64,000 nt of DNA from Anaeromassilibacillus senegalensis (lineage in GTDB: Bacteria > Bacillota > Clostridia > Oscillospirales > Acutalibacteraceae), in contig NZ_JAFBIT010000003.1 in assembly GCF_021531715.1 (NCBI RefSeq), positions 1 through 64,000 of the forward strand, given 5' to 3'. This document shows positions 1 to 6,327 of this stretch, piece by piece (the first letter of the stretch is position 1; every line of letters starts with the position of its first letter). Under the pieces are notes generated by a model. It ran no database searches. It was not told the origin of the DNA and was given only the letters and a program-made list of their open reading frames with translations. A program made the translations under genes and the position numbers.

Positions 1-93
1 CCATAACCTTCTTGGTTCAAGATTGCGCAACATTCTCCATTCACTTCCGCTTTTAGCTTTATTCAGTTTTCAGGGTATATACCCTTTTTCATA
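1..93. other. Non-coding left edge
   Basis: No convincing reading frame is visible. The stretch ends in a short GGGTATATACCC palindrome followed by five T (about 73-89) and the stronger terminator that follows. It is probably the 3' flank of a gene lying outside the window. Confidence 0.4.
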
Positions 94-126
94 TAGGCTG
101 CGCAGTCGCGCAGCCTATTTTTTGTT
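94..126 (+). terminator. Rho-independent terminator
   Basis: A perfect 10-bp stem (94-103 with 108-117), a 4-base loop and a T-rich tail. It probably ends transcription coming from left of the window. Confidence 0.8.
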
Positions 127-131
127 TTCTG

Positions 132-161
132 TTGTGGTTTGTGCCGCTGATATGCTATACT
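132..161 (+). promoter_or_regulatory. Possible sigma-A promoter before the tautomerase-like gene
   Basis: TTGTGG at 132-137, an 18-bp spacer, and TATACT at 156-161. The predicted start of transcription falls only a few bases before the ATG at 175, so the leader would be very short and the ribosome site partly lost. Weak call. Confidence 0.3.
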
Positions 162-174
162 GGGAGGGAGCCGT

Positions 175-522
175 ATGGCGCAGGTGACGATTGAATTTTC
201 CACGGGGCTGGCGGATGATTGGGGAAAACTCTCCGCGTGTGTGGCCGGTGCGCTGGAAAGCGCGCTGGGACTCTATGTTTCTCCGGCATTTTTCAACTAT
301 GATGAAAAAGAAGTGGAAAACCCCGCTGTATGTGTCACGGTGCGCGTATTCCCGGCGGGCAGCGCACGGCAGCGCCGCGCTGCGTGCGCGGAAATCACCG
401 CCCGGCTGACGGAGGCTTTTGGGCTTATGCCCGGGCAGGTCGCGGTGTGGATCGTCTCGCCGCCGCAGGAAAGGGAGGAACAAAGGAATGGAAATTCAAA
501 TACGGGCCATGCGTCCCGATGA
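175..522 (+). CDS. Tautomerase/MIF-superfamily-like small protein
   Basis: A 115-residue protein whose ATG follows a strong GGGAGGGAG ribosome site. The central helix-strand region (residues about 62-98, SARQRRAACAEI then PGQVAVWIV) resembles the 4-oxalocrotonate tautomerase pattern, in which a helix carrying repeated Arg/Ala leads into a V-x-V-x-I strand. The catalytic N-terminal proline expected after Met removal is absent, because residue 2 is Ala, so classical tautomerase chemistry is doubtful. The 3' end overlaps the next gene by 35 bases in another frame, which implies translational coupling with the two acetyltransferases downstream. The family assignment rests on pattern only; the C-terminal tail (QEREEQRNGN) looks non-conserved. 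Confidence 0.55.
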   Translation: MAQVTIEFSTGLADDWGKLSACVAGALESALGLYVSPAFFNYDEKEVENPAVCVTVRVFPAGSARQRRAACAEITARLTEAFGLMPGQVAVWIVSPPQEREEQRNGNSNTGHASR

Positions 523-964
523 TTTTGACGCGGTGCAGGAGATTTTCCGCACGGTGCACGCGATGCACCAGGAGAACCGCCCGGATCTTTACCGCAAGCT
601 GGACGCGCCCCTTTCGCGCGCGTATTACACGCAGATGGTGGAAAACCCTGGGGGCATTGCGCTGTGTGCAGAGTGCGGCGGGAAGGTCGCGGGCGTCGCG
701 TATACGTATATGAAAGCGCCGACGGAAAATCCCGTCATGGTGCCGCGCATCACGGCGTTTATAGATGATCTCGCCGTGCACCCGGATTTTCGCGGGCAGG
801 GCATTGGACGCGCTTTGCTCGAGGAAAGCCGCAGACAGGCGTTGGCGCGCGGCGCGGTGTCGCTGGAGCTGATGGTCTGGGCGTTCAACCAGAACGCAAT
901 CGAATTTTATGAGCACGCAGGTATGACCCCGCGCAGTATGATTATGGAGATGAAGCTGGAATGA
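488..964 (+). CDS. GNAT family N-acetyltransferase
   Basis: A 158-residue acetyltransferase of the GCN5-related family, which transfers acetyl from acetyl-CoA to an amine; the substrate is unknown. The acetyl-CoA pyrophosphate loop is visible as DFRGQGIGRALL at about residues 101-112, preceded by the typical strand IDDLAVHP. The C-terminus AIEFYEHAGM is the usual GNAT alpha4-beta7 element. The start at 488 follows GGGAGGAACAAAGG; longer in-frame extensions lie inside the preceding gene and lack homology. It is the middle gene of a coupled three-gene unit, sharing an ATGA overlap with the next acetyltransferase. Confidence 0.85.
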   Translation: MEIQIRAMRPDDFDAVQEIFRTVHAMHQENRPDLYRKLDAPLSRAYYTQMVENPGGIALCAECGGKVAGVAYTYMKAPTENPVMVPRITAFIDDLAVHPDFRGQGIGRALLEESRRQALARGAVSLELMVWAFNQNAIEFYEHAGMTPRSMIMEMKLE

Positions 965-1482
965 TCGATTTTGAGGGGGATAAACTCGTCGTGCGCGATC
1001 TGTGCGCGGTGGACATCGATGAAATTGTTGCGGGCGAAATCGCGCAGGGCTGGCACGCCACGCGCGATAAATACGAAATGCGCCTGCGCGATGCAGCCGA
1101 GGGGCGCTGTACGGCACTCTGCGCCGAATACTGCGGAAAGCCTGTGGGCTATATCAACCTGTATTATCGGGCGTACGCGCCGATGGACCGCACCGGCCTG
1201 CCAGAGATTGTGGATTTCGGCGTGTTGGAAGAATACCGCAAAAACGGGATCGGCTCGGCGCTGATGGATGCTGCCGAGGCCCTCGCCGCCGAACGCGCCG
1301 ACGCGGTGTGCCTCGGCGTCGGGCTGCATAGCGGCTACGGTGCCGCCCAGCGCATGTACGTGAAGCGCGGCTATATTCCGGACGGCACCGGCGTGTGGTA
1401 CGGCGGCAAGACGCTGGAGCCGTATGCGCCGTGCGTCAACGACGACGATCTCAACCTGTTTTTTGTGAAAAAGTTTTGCTGA
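961..1482 (+). CDS. GNAT family N-acetyltransferase
   Basis: A 173-residue second acetyltransferase whose ATG overlaps the stop of the first (ATGA at 961-964), so translation is coupled. The acetyl-CoA loop reads EEYRKNGIGSALMDAAE, and the C-terminal GYGAAQRMYVKRGY matches the GNAT signature ending. The substrate cannot be predicted. The two tandem GNATs differ clearly in sequence, so they are not a recent duplication. Transcription ends at the bidirectional hairpin immediately downstream. Confidence 0.85.
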   Translation: MIDFEGDKLVVRDLCAVDIDEIVAGEIAQGWHATRDKYEMRLRDAAEGRCTALCAEYCGKPVGYINLYYRAYAPMDRTGLPEIVDFGVLEEYRKNGIGSALMDAAEALAAERADAVCLGVGLHSGYGAAQRMYVKRGYIPDGTGVWYGGKTLEPYAPCVNDDDLNLFFVKKFC

Positions 1483-1485
1483 ACC

Positions 1486-1515
1486 AAAAAGGCTTCCCGT
1501 GTGGGAAGCCTTTTT
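1486..1515. terminator. Bidirectional terminator
   Basis: Stem GGCTTCCC (1491-1498) / GGGAAGCC (1503-1510) flanked by A5 on the left and T5 on the right. It can therefore end both the acetyltransferase unit and the convergent XRE gene. Confidence 0.85.
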
Positions 1516-1838
1516 CATTTCAATTTAATACATGCATCGACGACACATTCGACCAACGGCAAATATTGCGGCGGAATCAAGCGCAGCTTTTGCTCAAGCG
1601 TAGCCGTATTGGGCGGCAATATTTCACCGGTGAGCAGATAATCAGTACTGGTTCCGAGTGCGCGACTGATTTTCAGGAGATTCTCCGGACGCAGCGCTTT
1701 TTCTCCGCGCTCTGCGGTGGAAATCATTTGTGCAGTGACATCCGCCATGGCGGCAAGTTCCTCTTGAGAAAGACTGAGACTCTTTCGTTTTTGTGTGAGT
1801 CGCGCTCCCATTTCAGAAAGTAATTTCTCATCGCGCAT
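1515..1838 (-). CDS. XRE-family transcriptional regulator
   Basis: A 107-residue protein with an N-terminal Cro/C1 helix-turn-helix at about residues 11-65: QKRKSLSLSQEELA, then VTAQMISTAERG as the recognition helix, then ISRALGTSTDYLL. The short C-terminal region (PPQYLPLVECVVDACIKL) is typical of clostridial mini-repressors of this class. It is transcribed away from a Cys-rich micropeptide gene. The gap between them holds a 7-bp inverted repeat (1879-1885 and 1901-1907) that overlaps a sigma-A promoter, so it probably represses that promoter and perhaps its own. The ribosome site AGGAGGTGCGG precedes the start. Confidence 0.85.
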   Translation of the reverse strand: MRDEKLLSEMGARLTQKRKSLSLSQEELAAMADVTAQMISTAERGEKALRPENLLKISRALGTSTDYLLTGEILPPNTATLEQKLRLIPPQYLPLVECVVDACIKLK

Positions 1839-1878
1839 AGCCGCACCTCCTGTTCATCTATAAAATCTATTTTATCCT

Positions 1879-1913
1879 CTATAGTTGATTTTTATAAGCG
1901 ACTATAGTAGAAT
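1879..1913 (+). promoter_or_regulatory. Promoter with overlapping XRE operator
   Basis: A sigma-A promoter TTGATT (1885-1890), 17 bp, TAGAAT (1908-1913) faces the micropeptide gene. A perfect inverted repeat CTATAGT (1879-1885) and ACTATAG (1901-1907), with centres two helical turns apart, brackets the -35 element and abuts the -10. This is the layout of a repressor operator, most simply for the adjacent XRE protein. The assignment is an inference from position. Confidence 0.6.
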
Positions 1914-1946
1914 GAAATCATTCTATAAGACGAAAGAGGTCAAAAA

Positions 1947-2084
1947 ATGCGTGATTATCCACTTAAACCGGGCAATTTGGGTCGTGACTGCATGCAAAAT
2001 GGTGAGTATTTCAATGCAGACTGTGTATGCATATCGTGTTCAGAGCATGCGTGCCAATATTGTGTAAAAGCAATGCGAAAATAA
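1947..2084 (+). CDS. Cys-rich micropeptide (45 aa)
   Basis: A 45-codon frame starting MRDYPLKPGN with six cysteines (positions 15, 26, 28, 31, 36, 39) and one histidine (34), in the order C-x10-C-x-C-x2-C-x4-C-x2-C. The spacing suggests one or two zinc-binding knuckles or a metal/redox site. It has a possible ribosome site (GAAAGAGGT, six bases upstream), its own promoter and the bidirectional terminator just downstream, so it is set up as a monocistronic gene. The overlapping 60-codon frame from 1885 has no ribosome site and no such pattern. No family is recognised with certainty. Function unknown; control by the divergent XRE regulator is likely. Confidence 0.5.
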   Translation: MRDYPLKPGNLGRDCMQNGEYFNADCVCISCSEHACQYCVKAMRK

Positions 2085-2130
2085 AAACTCGCTGCAGCAT
2101 TTCCGGTGAAGCGCTACAGCGAGCTTTGTT
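2080..2130. terminator. Bidirectional terminator
   Basis: Stem CTCGCTG-C-AGC (about 2088-2098) pairs with GCT-A-CAGCGAG (about 2112-2122), with A-rich and T-rich flanks on either side. It lies between the micropeptide and the convergent ABC operon. Confidence 0.6.
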
Positions 2131-2693
2131 TACATCCGCACAAAATGTGTGGCGCCGAGGTCTTCCGCATCGCGCGGATCGTGGGTCACGACGACCATCG
2201 TGCGCCCGCGCCGGTTTTCGTTCACAAAGCGGAGGACGGCGGTGCGCGTCAGCTCGTCCAGACCCTTGAACGGCTCGTCGAGGATTACGGCGTCGCCCTC
2301 GGCGAGCATCGCCCGCACCAGCGCGACGCGGCGCGCCATGCCGCCGGAAAGCGCGGCGGCGTTCTTTTCGCTGTCCGCGCTGTCAAACCCCACCTGACGC
2401 AGGGCATCCTGAGCTGCCTGCGCGGTGCAGCCCGCCGCCACCGTGATGTTTTTCACGGCGGTGAGGTAGGGCAGCAGGCGGTCTTCTTGAAACGCCGCGC
2501 TCGGGCGCTGAAAGCCCGTGACCGTGCCCGAAGCCGGGCGGAGCAGCCCGAGCAGGACGGCGAGCAGCGTCGTTTTGCCGCAGCCGGAGCGCCCGGAAAC
2601 GGCGGTCACCGCGCCGTCGGGGAATTCGGCGGAAAAGTTTTTCAGAACCGTGATGTCACCGTATCGCACGGTCAGCTCATGCACGCCCGCCAT
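2130..2693 (-). CDS. ABC transporter ATP-binding protein (SsuB/TauB type)
   Basis: A 187-residue nucleotide-binding subunit of an importer. It shows Walker A GRSGCGKTT (about residues 33-41), a Q-loop region around AAFQEDRLLPYL, the signature LSGGMARRVALVRA, Walker B AVILDEPFKGLD and the switch histidine in VVVTHDPRDA. It is shorter than usual (about 240), lacking C-terminal extensions. The start MAGVHEL at 2693 is chosen because it overlaps the 3' end of the permease gene by 17 bases. It is the third gene of the operon substrate-binding protein, permease, ATPase. The order and permease type point to the nitrate/sulfonate/thiamine-precursor family; the substrate is unknown. Confidence 0.88.
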   Translation of the reverse strand: MAGVHELTVRYGDITVLKNFSAEFPDGAVTAVSGRSGCGKTTLLAVLLGLLRPASGTVTGFQRPSAAFQEDRLLPYLTAVKNITVAAGCTAQAAQDALRQVGFDSADSEKNAAALSGGMARRVALVRAMLAEGDAVILDEPFKGLDELTRTAVLRFVNENRRGRTMVVVTHDPRDAEDLGATHFVRM

Positions 2694-3489
2694 GCAGCGC
2701 ACCTCCCATCCCGAGTTTTTCCACAAACCGTTTTAATAAGAACATAAACAGCTTTTCAAACAGCACGCTCACCGCGACGATCACGACCGTCCACGCGAGC
2801 AGCTCGCCGGTCTGCAGGAAGATTTTCGCGTTGTAGAGCAGCTCGCCGATGGAGCCGCCCGGCACGCCGATGACCTCCGCCGCAATGCCGCTTTTCCAGC
2901 AAAGCCCCAGAGACACCGAGCACGCCGAGACGAAAAAGGGCAACACGGCAGGCAGATAAATATACAGCAGACGGCGCCCGGCGGACATATGGAACACGCG
3001 CGCCATCTCGAGCAGCTTTTTGTCCGCACTCTGGATGCCCTTCAGCGTATTCGTGTAAATTACGGGGAATACCATCAGCATCGAGATAATCATCGAGAGA
3101 TTGCGGCTTGAGAACCAGAGCAGCACGAGGATAATGAACGACGCGACGGGCGTCGCCTTGATGACCGCCGTGATTGGGCGCAGCAGCGTTTCCACCACCC
3201 AGAGGCGCGAGGAGACCCACGCCAGCGTCACGCCGAGCGCCATCGCGATGAAAAAGCCGCCGAGAATGCGCGAAGCCGAATAGCCGACGGTCGCGAGGAA
3301 CGACGGGTCGCGCAGGACCGTCCAGAGCGTCTGCAGCACGTTGAGCGGGGAGACGAGGACGATCTCCGAATCCACGGCGACACTCACGATGTGCCATACA
3401 AATAGCCAGAAAGCCACAGCGCAGAGGGTGGCTATGGCTTCCTGTTTTTTACTTTTTACTTTTTTATTCCGAATAGTAGAAAGCGTCAT
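2677..3489 (-). CDS. ABC transporter permease (SsuC/TauC type)
   Basis: A 270-residue inner membrane subunit with about six hydrophobic segments, beginning with CAVAFWLFVWHIVSVAV. The cytoplasmic coupling loop that contacts the ATPase is the EAA-like region around LLEMARVFHMSAGRRLLYIYLPA, matching BPD_transp_1 permeases. The start MTLSTIRNKK at 3489 is preferred over an upstream ATG because it overlaps the 3' end of the substrate-binding gene, giving a tight coupled operon. It carries the solute captured by the lipoprotein encoded upstream. Confidence 0.88.
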   Translation of the reverse strand: MTLSTIRNKKVKSKKQEAIATLCAVAFWLFVWHIVSVAVDSEIVLVSPLNVLQTLWTVLRDPSFLATVGYSASRILGGFFIAMALGVTLAWVSSRLWVVETLLRPITAVIKATPVASFIILVLLWFSSRNLSMIISMLMVFPVIYTNTLKGIQSADKKLLEMARVFHMSAGRRLLYIYLPAVLPFFVSACSVSLGLCWKSGIAAEVIGVPGGSIGELLYNAKIFLQTGELLAWTVVIVAVSVLFEKLFMFLLKRFVEKLGMGGALHGGRA

Positions 3490-4540
3490 CCGGCAGTGTT
3501 CCTCCCACGGACTTCGGGTTCGCCTCAAAGAGAACCTCCAGATAGCCCGAGACCTTTTCTTTCATTTCCTCGCCCGCAATAAAGTGAATGTTGCAGAACG
3601 GGAGCGCCTTTTTGGCGATCGGCTCCTTCGGCACGATTTCGTAGCCTGCGATCAGCGCGGCGGTTTCATCCGGATTGCTTTCGGCGTACGCGATGGAGGC
3701 TTCGTACTCTTCGAGGAACTTTTCAAATGCCTGCGGATTCTCTTCCAGAACCGCGTTGCGTACGATCGTGACGCCGGTCACCATTGTGCTGCCACCTTCG
3801 CCCTGCAGCTTGTCCCACTCGTCGCTCAGGCTCAGCGCGATGCGCAGCTTCTCATTCTGCATCATCGCCGTTGTGACGAACGGCTGCGGCAGAACCGCGA
3901 TGGCGTCGTCCGCCTCGGCCAGCGCCGCCGCGACCTCGGTCGCTTCGGATTTGTATTCGATCGTCACGTCCGTCTCGGGGTCGATGTCGTTTCCGCGCAG
4001 AATATAGTTCAGCGTGTACTCCGGTGTCGTGCCCTTGCCGGTGGAGTAGATCGTCTTGCCCTTGAGATCCTCAACGGACTGGATCGTTTCGCCCGTCTCG
4101 ACGACGTACAGCACGCCGAGCGTGTTGACGGCGGCGATGGAGATCGCGCCCTGCGTCTTATTGTACAGGACGGAGGCGAGGTTGCACGGCACGTTCGCGA
4201 TATCGATGGTGCCGTTCGCAATGCCGGCGGTGATCTCATCGGCCGTGCCGTACATTGTGACGTTGTACGTGTTGAAGGTTTCACCGTTTTCGGCGTCCTG
4301 CATCAGCTTGACCATGCCCATCGTGGTCGGACCCTTGAGAGACGCGACCTCGTAGACGGCAGGCTCGGCGGCGACCTCCACCTCGCTCGGCTCTGCCGTG
4401 GGCTCGGCGGTCGGCTCGGCTGTGGCGGAAGCCTCGGAGGAGGGGTTCGCGCTGCTTTCGGAGACGGCGTTCTGCCCACACGCAGCGAGCGCTGTGATGC
4501 AGAGCAGAGCCGCCAGCAATACGGCTGTGATTTTTTTCAT
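3464..4540 (-). CDS. ABC transporter substrate-binding lipoprotein (NMT1/SsuA-like)
   Basis: A 358-residue lipoprotein. The start MKKITAV at 4540 has AAAGGG nine bases upstream. The signal peptide ends in a lipobox TALAA|C21, followed by a Ser/Glu/Pro-rich tether. The rest is a two-lobe periplasmic-binding fold: GPTTMGMVKLM near the start, IDIANVPCNLASVLYNK and the hinge strand VEDLKGKTIYSTG are typical of the NMT1/SsuA family that feeds SsuBC-type importers. It probably binds a small organic or thiamine-related ligand. No TPP, cobalamin or other riboswitch consensus was seen in the leader, so the ligand cannot be narrowed from regulation. Confidence 0.85.
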   Translation of the reverse strand: MKKITAVLLAALLCITALAACGQNAVSESSANPSSEASATAEPTAEPTAEPSEVEVAAEPAVYEVASLKGPTTMGMVKLMQDAENGETFNTYNVTMYGTADEITAGIANGTIDIANVPCNLASVLYNKTQGAISIAAVNTLGVLYVVETGETIQSVEDLKGKTIYSTGKGTTPEYTLNYILRGNDIDPETDVTIEYKSEATEVAAALAEADDAIAVLPQPFVTTAMMQNEKLRIALSLSDEWDKLQGEGGSTMVTGVTIVRNAVLEENPQAFEKFLEEYEASIAYAESNPDETAALIAGYEIVPKEPIAKKALPFCNIHFIAGEEMKEKVSGYLEVLFEANPKSVGGTLPDDAFYYSE

Positions 4541-4670
4541 TTGGAACATCCCTTTCTTTTGCGGGTGCTGCCCGCAGTGCTGAATATCGGCTGCGCCGCC
4601 GTAACATGCGGCAGAGCGCGGCTTTGGCAAACAGAGTGCACGGCGGCTTTTGTCGTTTCCGTGCAGAAAA

Positions 4671-4699
4671 ATCGTATCACATTGCGCCGGGGATGTCAA
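4671..4699 (-). promoter_or_regulatory. Promoter of the ABC importer operon
   Basis: Read on the minus strand: TTGACA (4699-4694), 17 bp, TACGAT (4676-4671), pointing to the substrate-binding gene with a leader of about 120 bases. Confidence 0.65.
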
Positions 4700-4744
4700 T
4701 ACGGCGCACGGAGCAAAAAATTCAGAAAAAACGATATAAAGCTG

Positions 4745-4773
4745 TTGACGAAAGCGCACTTCTGTGTTATAAT
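4745..4773 (+). promoter_or_regulatory. Strong promoter of the tRNA cluster
   Basis: TTGACG (4745-4750), exactly 17 bp, TATAAT (4768-4773), about 20 bases before the first tRNA. Near-consensus, as expected for stable RNA genes. Confidence 0.85.
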
Positions 4774-4792
4774 CTCAAGTGTCGCAAAATGT

Positions 4793-4866
4793 GCGGGTGT
4801 AGTTCAATGGTAGAATCCCAGCCTTCCAAGCTGGTCGTGTGGGTTCGATTCCCATCACCCGCTCCA
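4793..4866 (+). tRNA. tRNA-Gly (anticodon TCC)
   Basis: A full cloverleaf. Acceptor GCGGGTG pairs with CACCCGC, the anticodon loop reads CTTCCAA with TCC (decodes GGA/GGG), the T-loop is GGTTCGATTCC, and CCA is encoded at 4864-4866. First gene of the cluster. Confidence 0.95.
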
Positions 4867-4906
4867 GCCCGGAACAGGGACAAAGCGCCGAAGGCGCCTG
4901 CGATAA

Positions 4907-4983
4907 GCGCCAATAGCTCAGCTGGATAGAGCAACTGCCTTCTAAGCAGTAGGTCAGGGGTTCGAGTCCCTTTTGGCGCGCCA
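4907..4983 (+). tRNA. tRNA-Arg (anticodon TCT)
   Basis: Acceptor GCGCCAA pairs with TTGGCGC. The anticodon loop CTTCTAA gives TCT (decodes AGA/AGG), the T-arm is GGTTCGAGTCC, and CCA is encoded at 4981-4983. It is separated from tRNA-Gly by a 40-base spacer that contains a small GCGCC/GGCGC hairpin. Confidence 0.95.
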
Positions 4984-4986
4984 TAT

Positions 4987-5064
4987 GGTGGATGTAGCTT
5001 AGTTGGCTAAAGCGCCAGATTGTGGCTCTGGAGACCGTGGGTTCAAGTCCCATCATTCACCCCA
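4987..5064 (+). tRNA. tRNA-His (anticodon GTG)
   Basis: The extra G-1 at 4987 faces C73 at 5061, the identity pair of tRNA-His. The 7-bp acceptor is 4988-4994 with 5054-5060, the anticodon is GTG, and CCA is encoded at 5062-5064. Confidence 0.95.
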
Positions 5065-5065
5065 T

Positions 5066-5099
5066 AAAATCCCCATTGAACAGACAATGGGGATTTTTT
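5066..5099 (+). terminator. Terminator inside the tRNA cluster
   Basis: An 11-bp stem AATCCCCATTG / CAATGGGGATT with a 6-base loop and a run of T. It lies between tRNA-His and tRNA-Gln, so tRNA-Gln must be made by read-through or from an unseen promoter. Confidence 0.85.
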
Positions 5100-5119
5100 C
5101 AACCCGCCGTACGCGATGT

Positions 5120-5195
5120 TGGGCTGTCGCCAAGCGGTAAGGCAACGGACTTTGACTCCGTCATCCCGTGGGTTCGAATCCCGCCAGCCCAGCCA
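5120..5195 (+). tRNA. tRNA-Gln (anticodon TTG)
   Basis: Acceptor TGGGCTG pairs with CAGCCCA. The anticodon loop CTTTGAC gives TTG (decodes CAA/CAG), the T-arm is GGTTCGAATCC, and CCA is encoded at 5193-5195. It is the last core gene before the AT-rich island. Confidence 0.95.
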
Positions 5196-5204
5196 GACGC
5201 AAAT

Positions 5205-5247
5205 AATCCGAACTTTTTCCTAATCGGGAACTCGTTCGGATTTTTTG
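5205..5247 (+). terminator. Terminator after tRNA-Gln
   Basis: A 9-bp stem AATCCGAAC (5205-5213) / GTTCGGATT (5234-5242) followed by T-rich sequence. Confidence 0.75.
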
Positions 5248-5398
5248 TTTATGTGACGGATGTTACTTAATAACTGCATACAATTCACAAGCTCATGGGA
5301 TTTTTATCTCTTGAGCTTTTTTCATATCCGCACATTCGTCAAAACAGAATTTCCTTCTTAAAATTAGAGCGGAAATAAAACACAAGGAGGAAATGCAC

Positions 5399-5764
5399 AT
5401 GAAAAATATTTTTGAAACGTTCGGTGGCGCATACCGACAAGCCGGTGATTACATGGTTCCGGACATAAAGTGTCCCCCAAATGTAAATACAGGCATCTGG
5501 GGACAGCGCCGGGCACGGTATCTTCGGGCTGAGAAAAAGGTGTTATATTTCAACATGCTGACAAACGGTACATTCAATGATCATCTTGAAGAAATCGATA
5601 TATTAGCCGGTGAAATGTTTGAGCGGTTGGTTTTTCAGCTGAAACGTGAGGAAGGTCTGACAGAACAGCTCAAGGCTACGGACCCTCTTGAATGGGTACG
5701 GCGTATGAATAGCATCCGCAATCGAGCTAAAAAGATCATGTACAAGGAGTTGATTTGTGTATGA
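5399..5764 (+). CDS. tnpV: TnpV-like transposon-encoded protein
   Basis: A 121-residue protein matching the TnpV pattern of clostridial transposons: an early GDYMVPDI, then IWGQRRARYL, then NDHLEEIDILAGEMFERL, TEQLKATDPLEWVRRMN and a closing A-x2-I-x4-L-I. Its function is not established; it usually accompanies mobile elements. The start at 5399 is preferred over the ATG at 5393 because AAGGAGG is then 8 bases away. The stop overlaps the next ATG (ATGA), making a coupled three-gene unit with the two small genes that follow. Confidence 0.75.
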   Translation: MKNIFETFGGAYRQAGDYMVPDIKCPPNVNTGIWGQRRARYLRAEKKVLYFNMLTNGTFNDHLEEIDILAGEMFERLVFQLKREEGLTEQLKATDPLEWVRRMNSIRNRAKKIMYKELICV

Positions 5765-5928
5765 AGCGGCCTAAATACTTTTTAGAGGTTAGTGTCGACG
5801 AGTACCGGTTAATGATCTATGCGTTGATTCAGTTCCGCAACAAGCTGATTCAGCAGGCTCGATATCCGGATGCTATCAACGATTTACTGATAAAGCTGCA
5901 GAAACCAAGGAGGCGCAAATATGGATAA
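5761..5928 (+). CDS. Small element-associated protein (55 aa)
   Basis: A 55-residue basic protein (MKRPKYFLEV, then EYRLMIYALIQFRNKLI, ending KPRRRKYG). Its ATG overlaps the stop of the TnpV gene and its end overlaps the ATG of the next gene by 8 bases. Both overlaps, and a composition like its neighbours, support a real gene. The ribosome site is inside the TnpV frame (AAGGAG just before the ATG). No family recognised; probably an accessory protein of the same element. Confidence 0.6.
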   Translation: MKRPKYFLEVSVDEYRLMIYALIQFRNKLIQQARYPDAINDLLIKLQKPRRRKYG

Positions 5929-6220
5929 TATTGCAAAAAGAATGAAGGCCTACATAGAAATACATCCCTTTGATTCCGGGGAAAGTGACTGCAAGACAGT
6001 CTTAGATCAACTGTATCAAGCTTATGCTGAATCTCACGAAAGTGACCCCGAGGAAATCAAGGAAGGATTTAGGCGACTTGAAGAATACCTCTGCTCTCTG
6101 CCTCTACAGGACAATAATGCAGTCTTTACTCTCTGCTGTCGGTTATGCATCGCTTATGAGCGAAAAGCTTTTCGGGATGGATTGCTGTATGGGGCGTATT
6201 TGATGAGGGAACTAAATTAG
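5921..6220 (+). CDS. Element-associated protein, DUF6809-like
   Basis: A 99-residue, mostly helical acidic protein ending in the pattern FTLCCRLCIAYERKAFRDGLLYGAYLM, seen in small proteins that travel with clostridial transposons (DUF6809-like, from memory). The ribosome site AAGGAGGCGC sits 5-6 bases before the ATG. It is the last gene of the TnpV unit; no terminator of its own is clear before the convergent hsdM terminator. Function unknown. Confidence 0.55.
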   Translation: MDNIAKRMKAYIEIHPFDSGESDCKTVLDQLYQAYAESHESDPEEIKEGFRRLEEYLCSLPLQDNNAVFTLCCRLCIAYERKAFRDGLLYGAYLMRELN

Positions 6221-6263
6221 TTGCTTATAAATTCCCTTGGTATTGTACTGGTAGAACATGCTG

Positions 6264-6316
6264 AAAAAGCACCCTGAGATGAAATGAAATTCATCTTTAG
6301 GGTGCTTGTGCTTTTT
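6264..6316 (-). terminator. Terminator of the restriction-modification operon
   Basis: A long stem AAGCACCCT...AGGGTGCTT with an inner AGATGAA/TTCATCT pairing, A/T-rich on both flanks. It lies just beyond the hsdM stop and could also stop the convergent TnpV unit. Confidence 0.75.
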
Positions 6317-6327
6317 ATAGAGAGCTT

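Noticed and set aside
1885-2067. 60-codon frame overlapping the micropeptide
   Set aside because: It starts within the -35/operator region, has no ribosome site and no conserved pattern; the Cys-rich frame from 1947 is the better gene.
4541-4700. Riboswitch upstream of the ABC importer
   Set aside because: I looked for TPP, cobalamin, FMN and SAM consensus elements and found none; the leader has only ordinary small hairpins.
3341-4813. 490-codon plus-strand frame opposite the substrate-binding gene
   Set aside because: It is antisense to a gene with clear lipoprotein and binding-fold homology; Arg/Ala/Gly-rich sequence typical of a shadow frame in GC-rich DNA.
5120-5195. tRNA-Gln as the attachment site of the island
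   Set aside because: No copy of the tRNA 3' end was found near the right edge (17600-18000), and no integrase is present.
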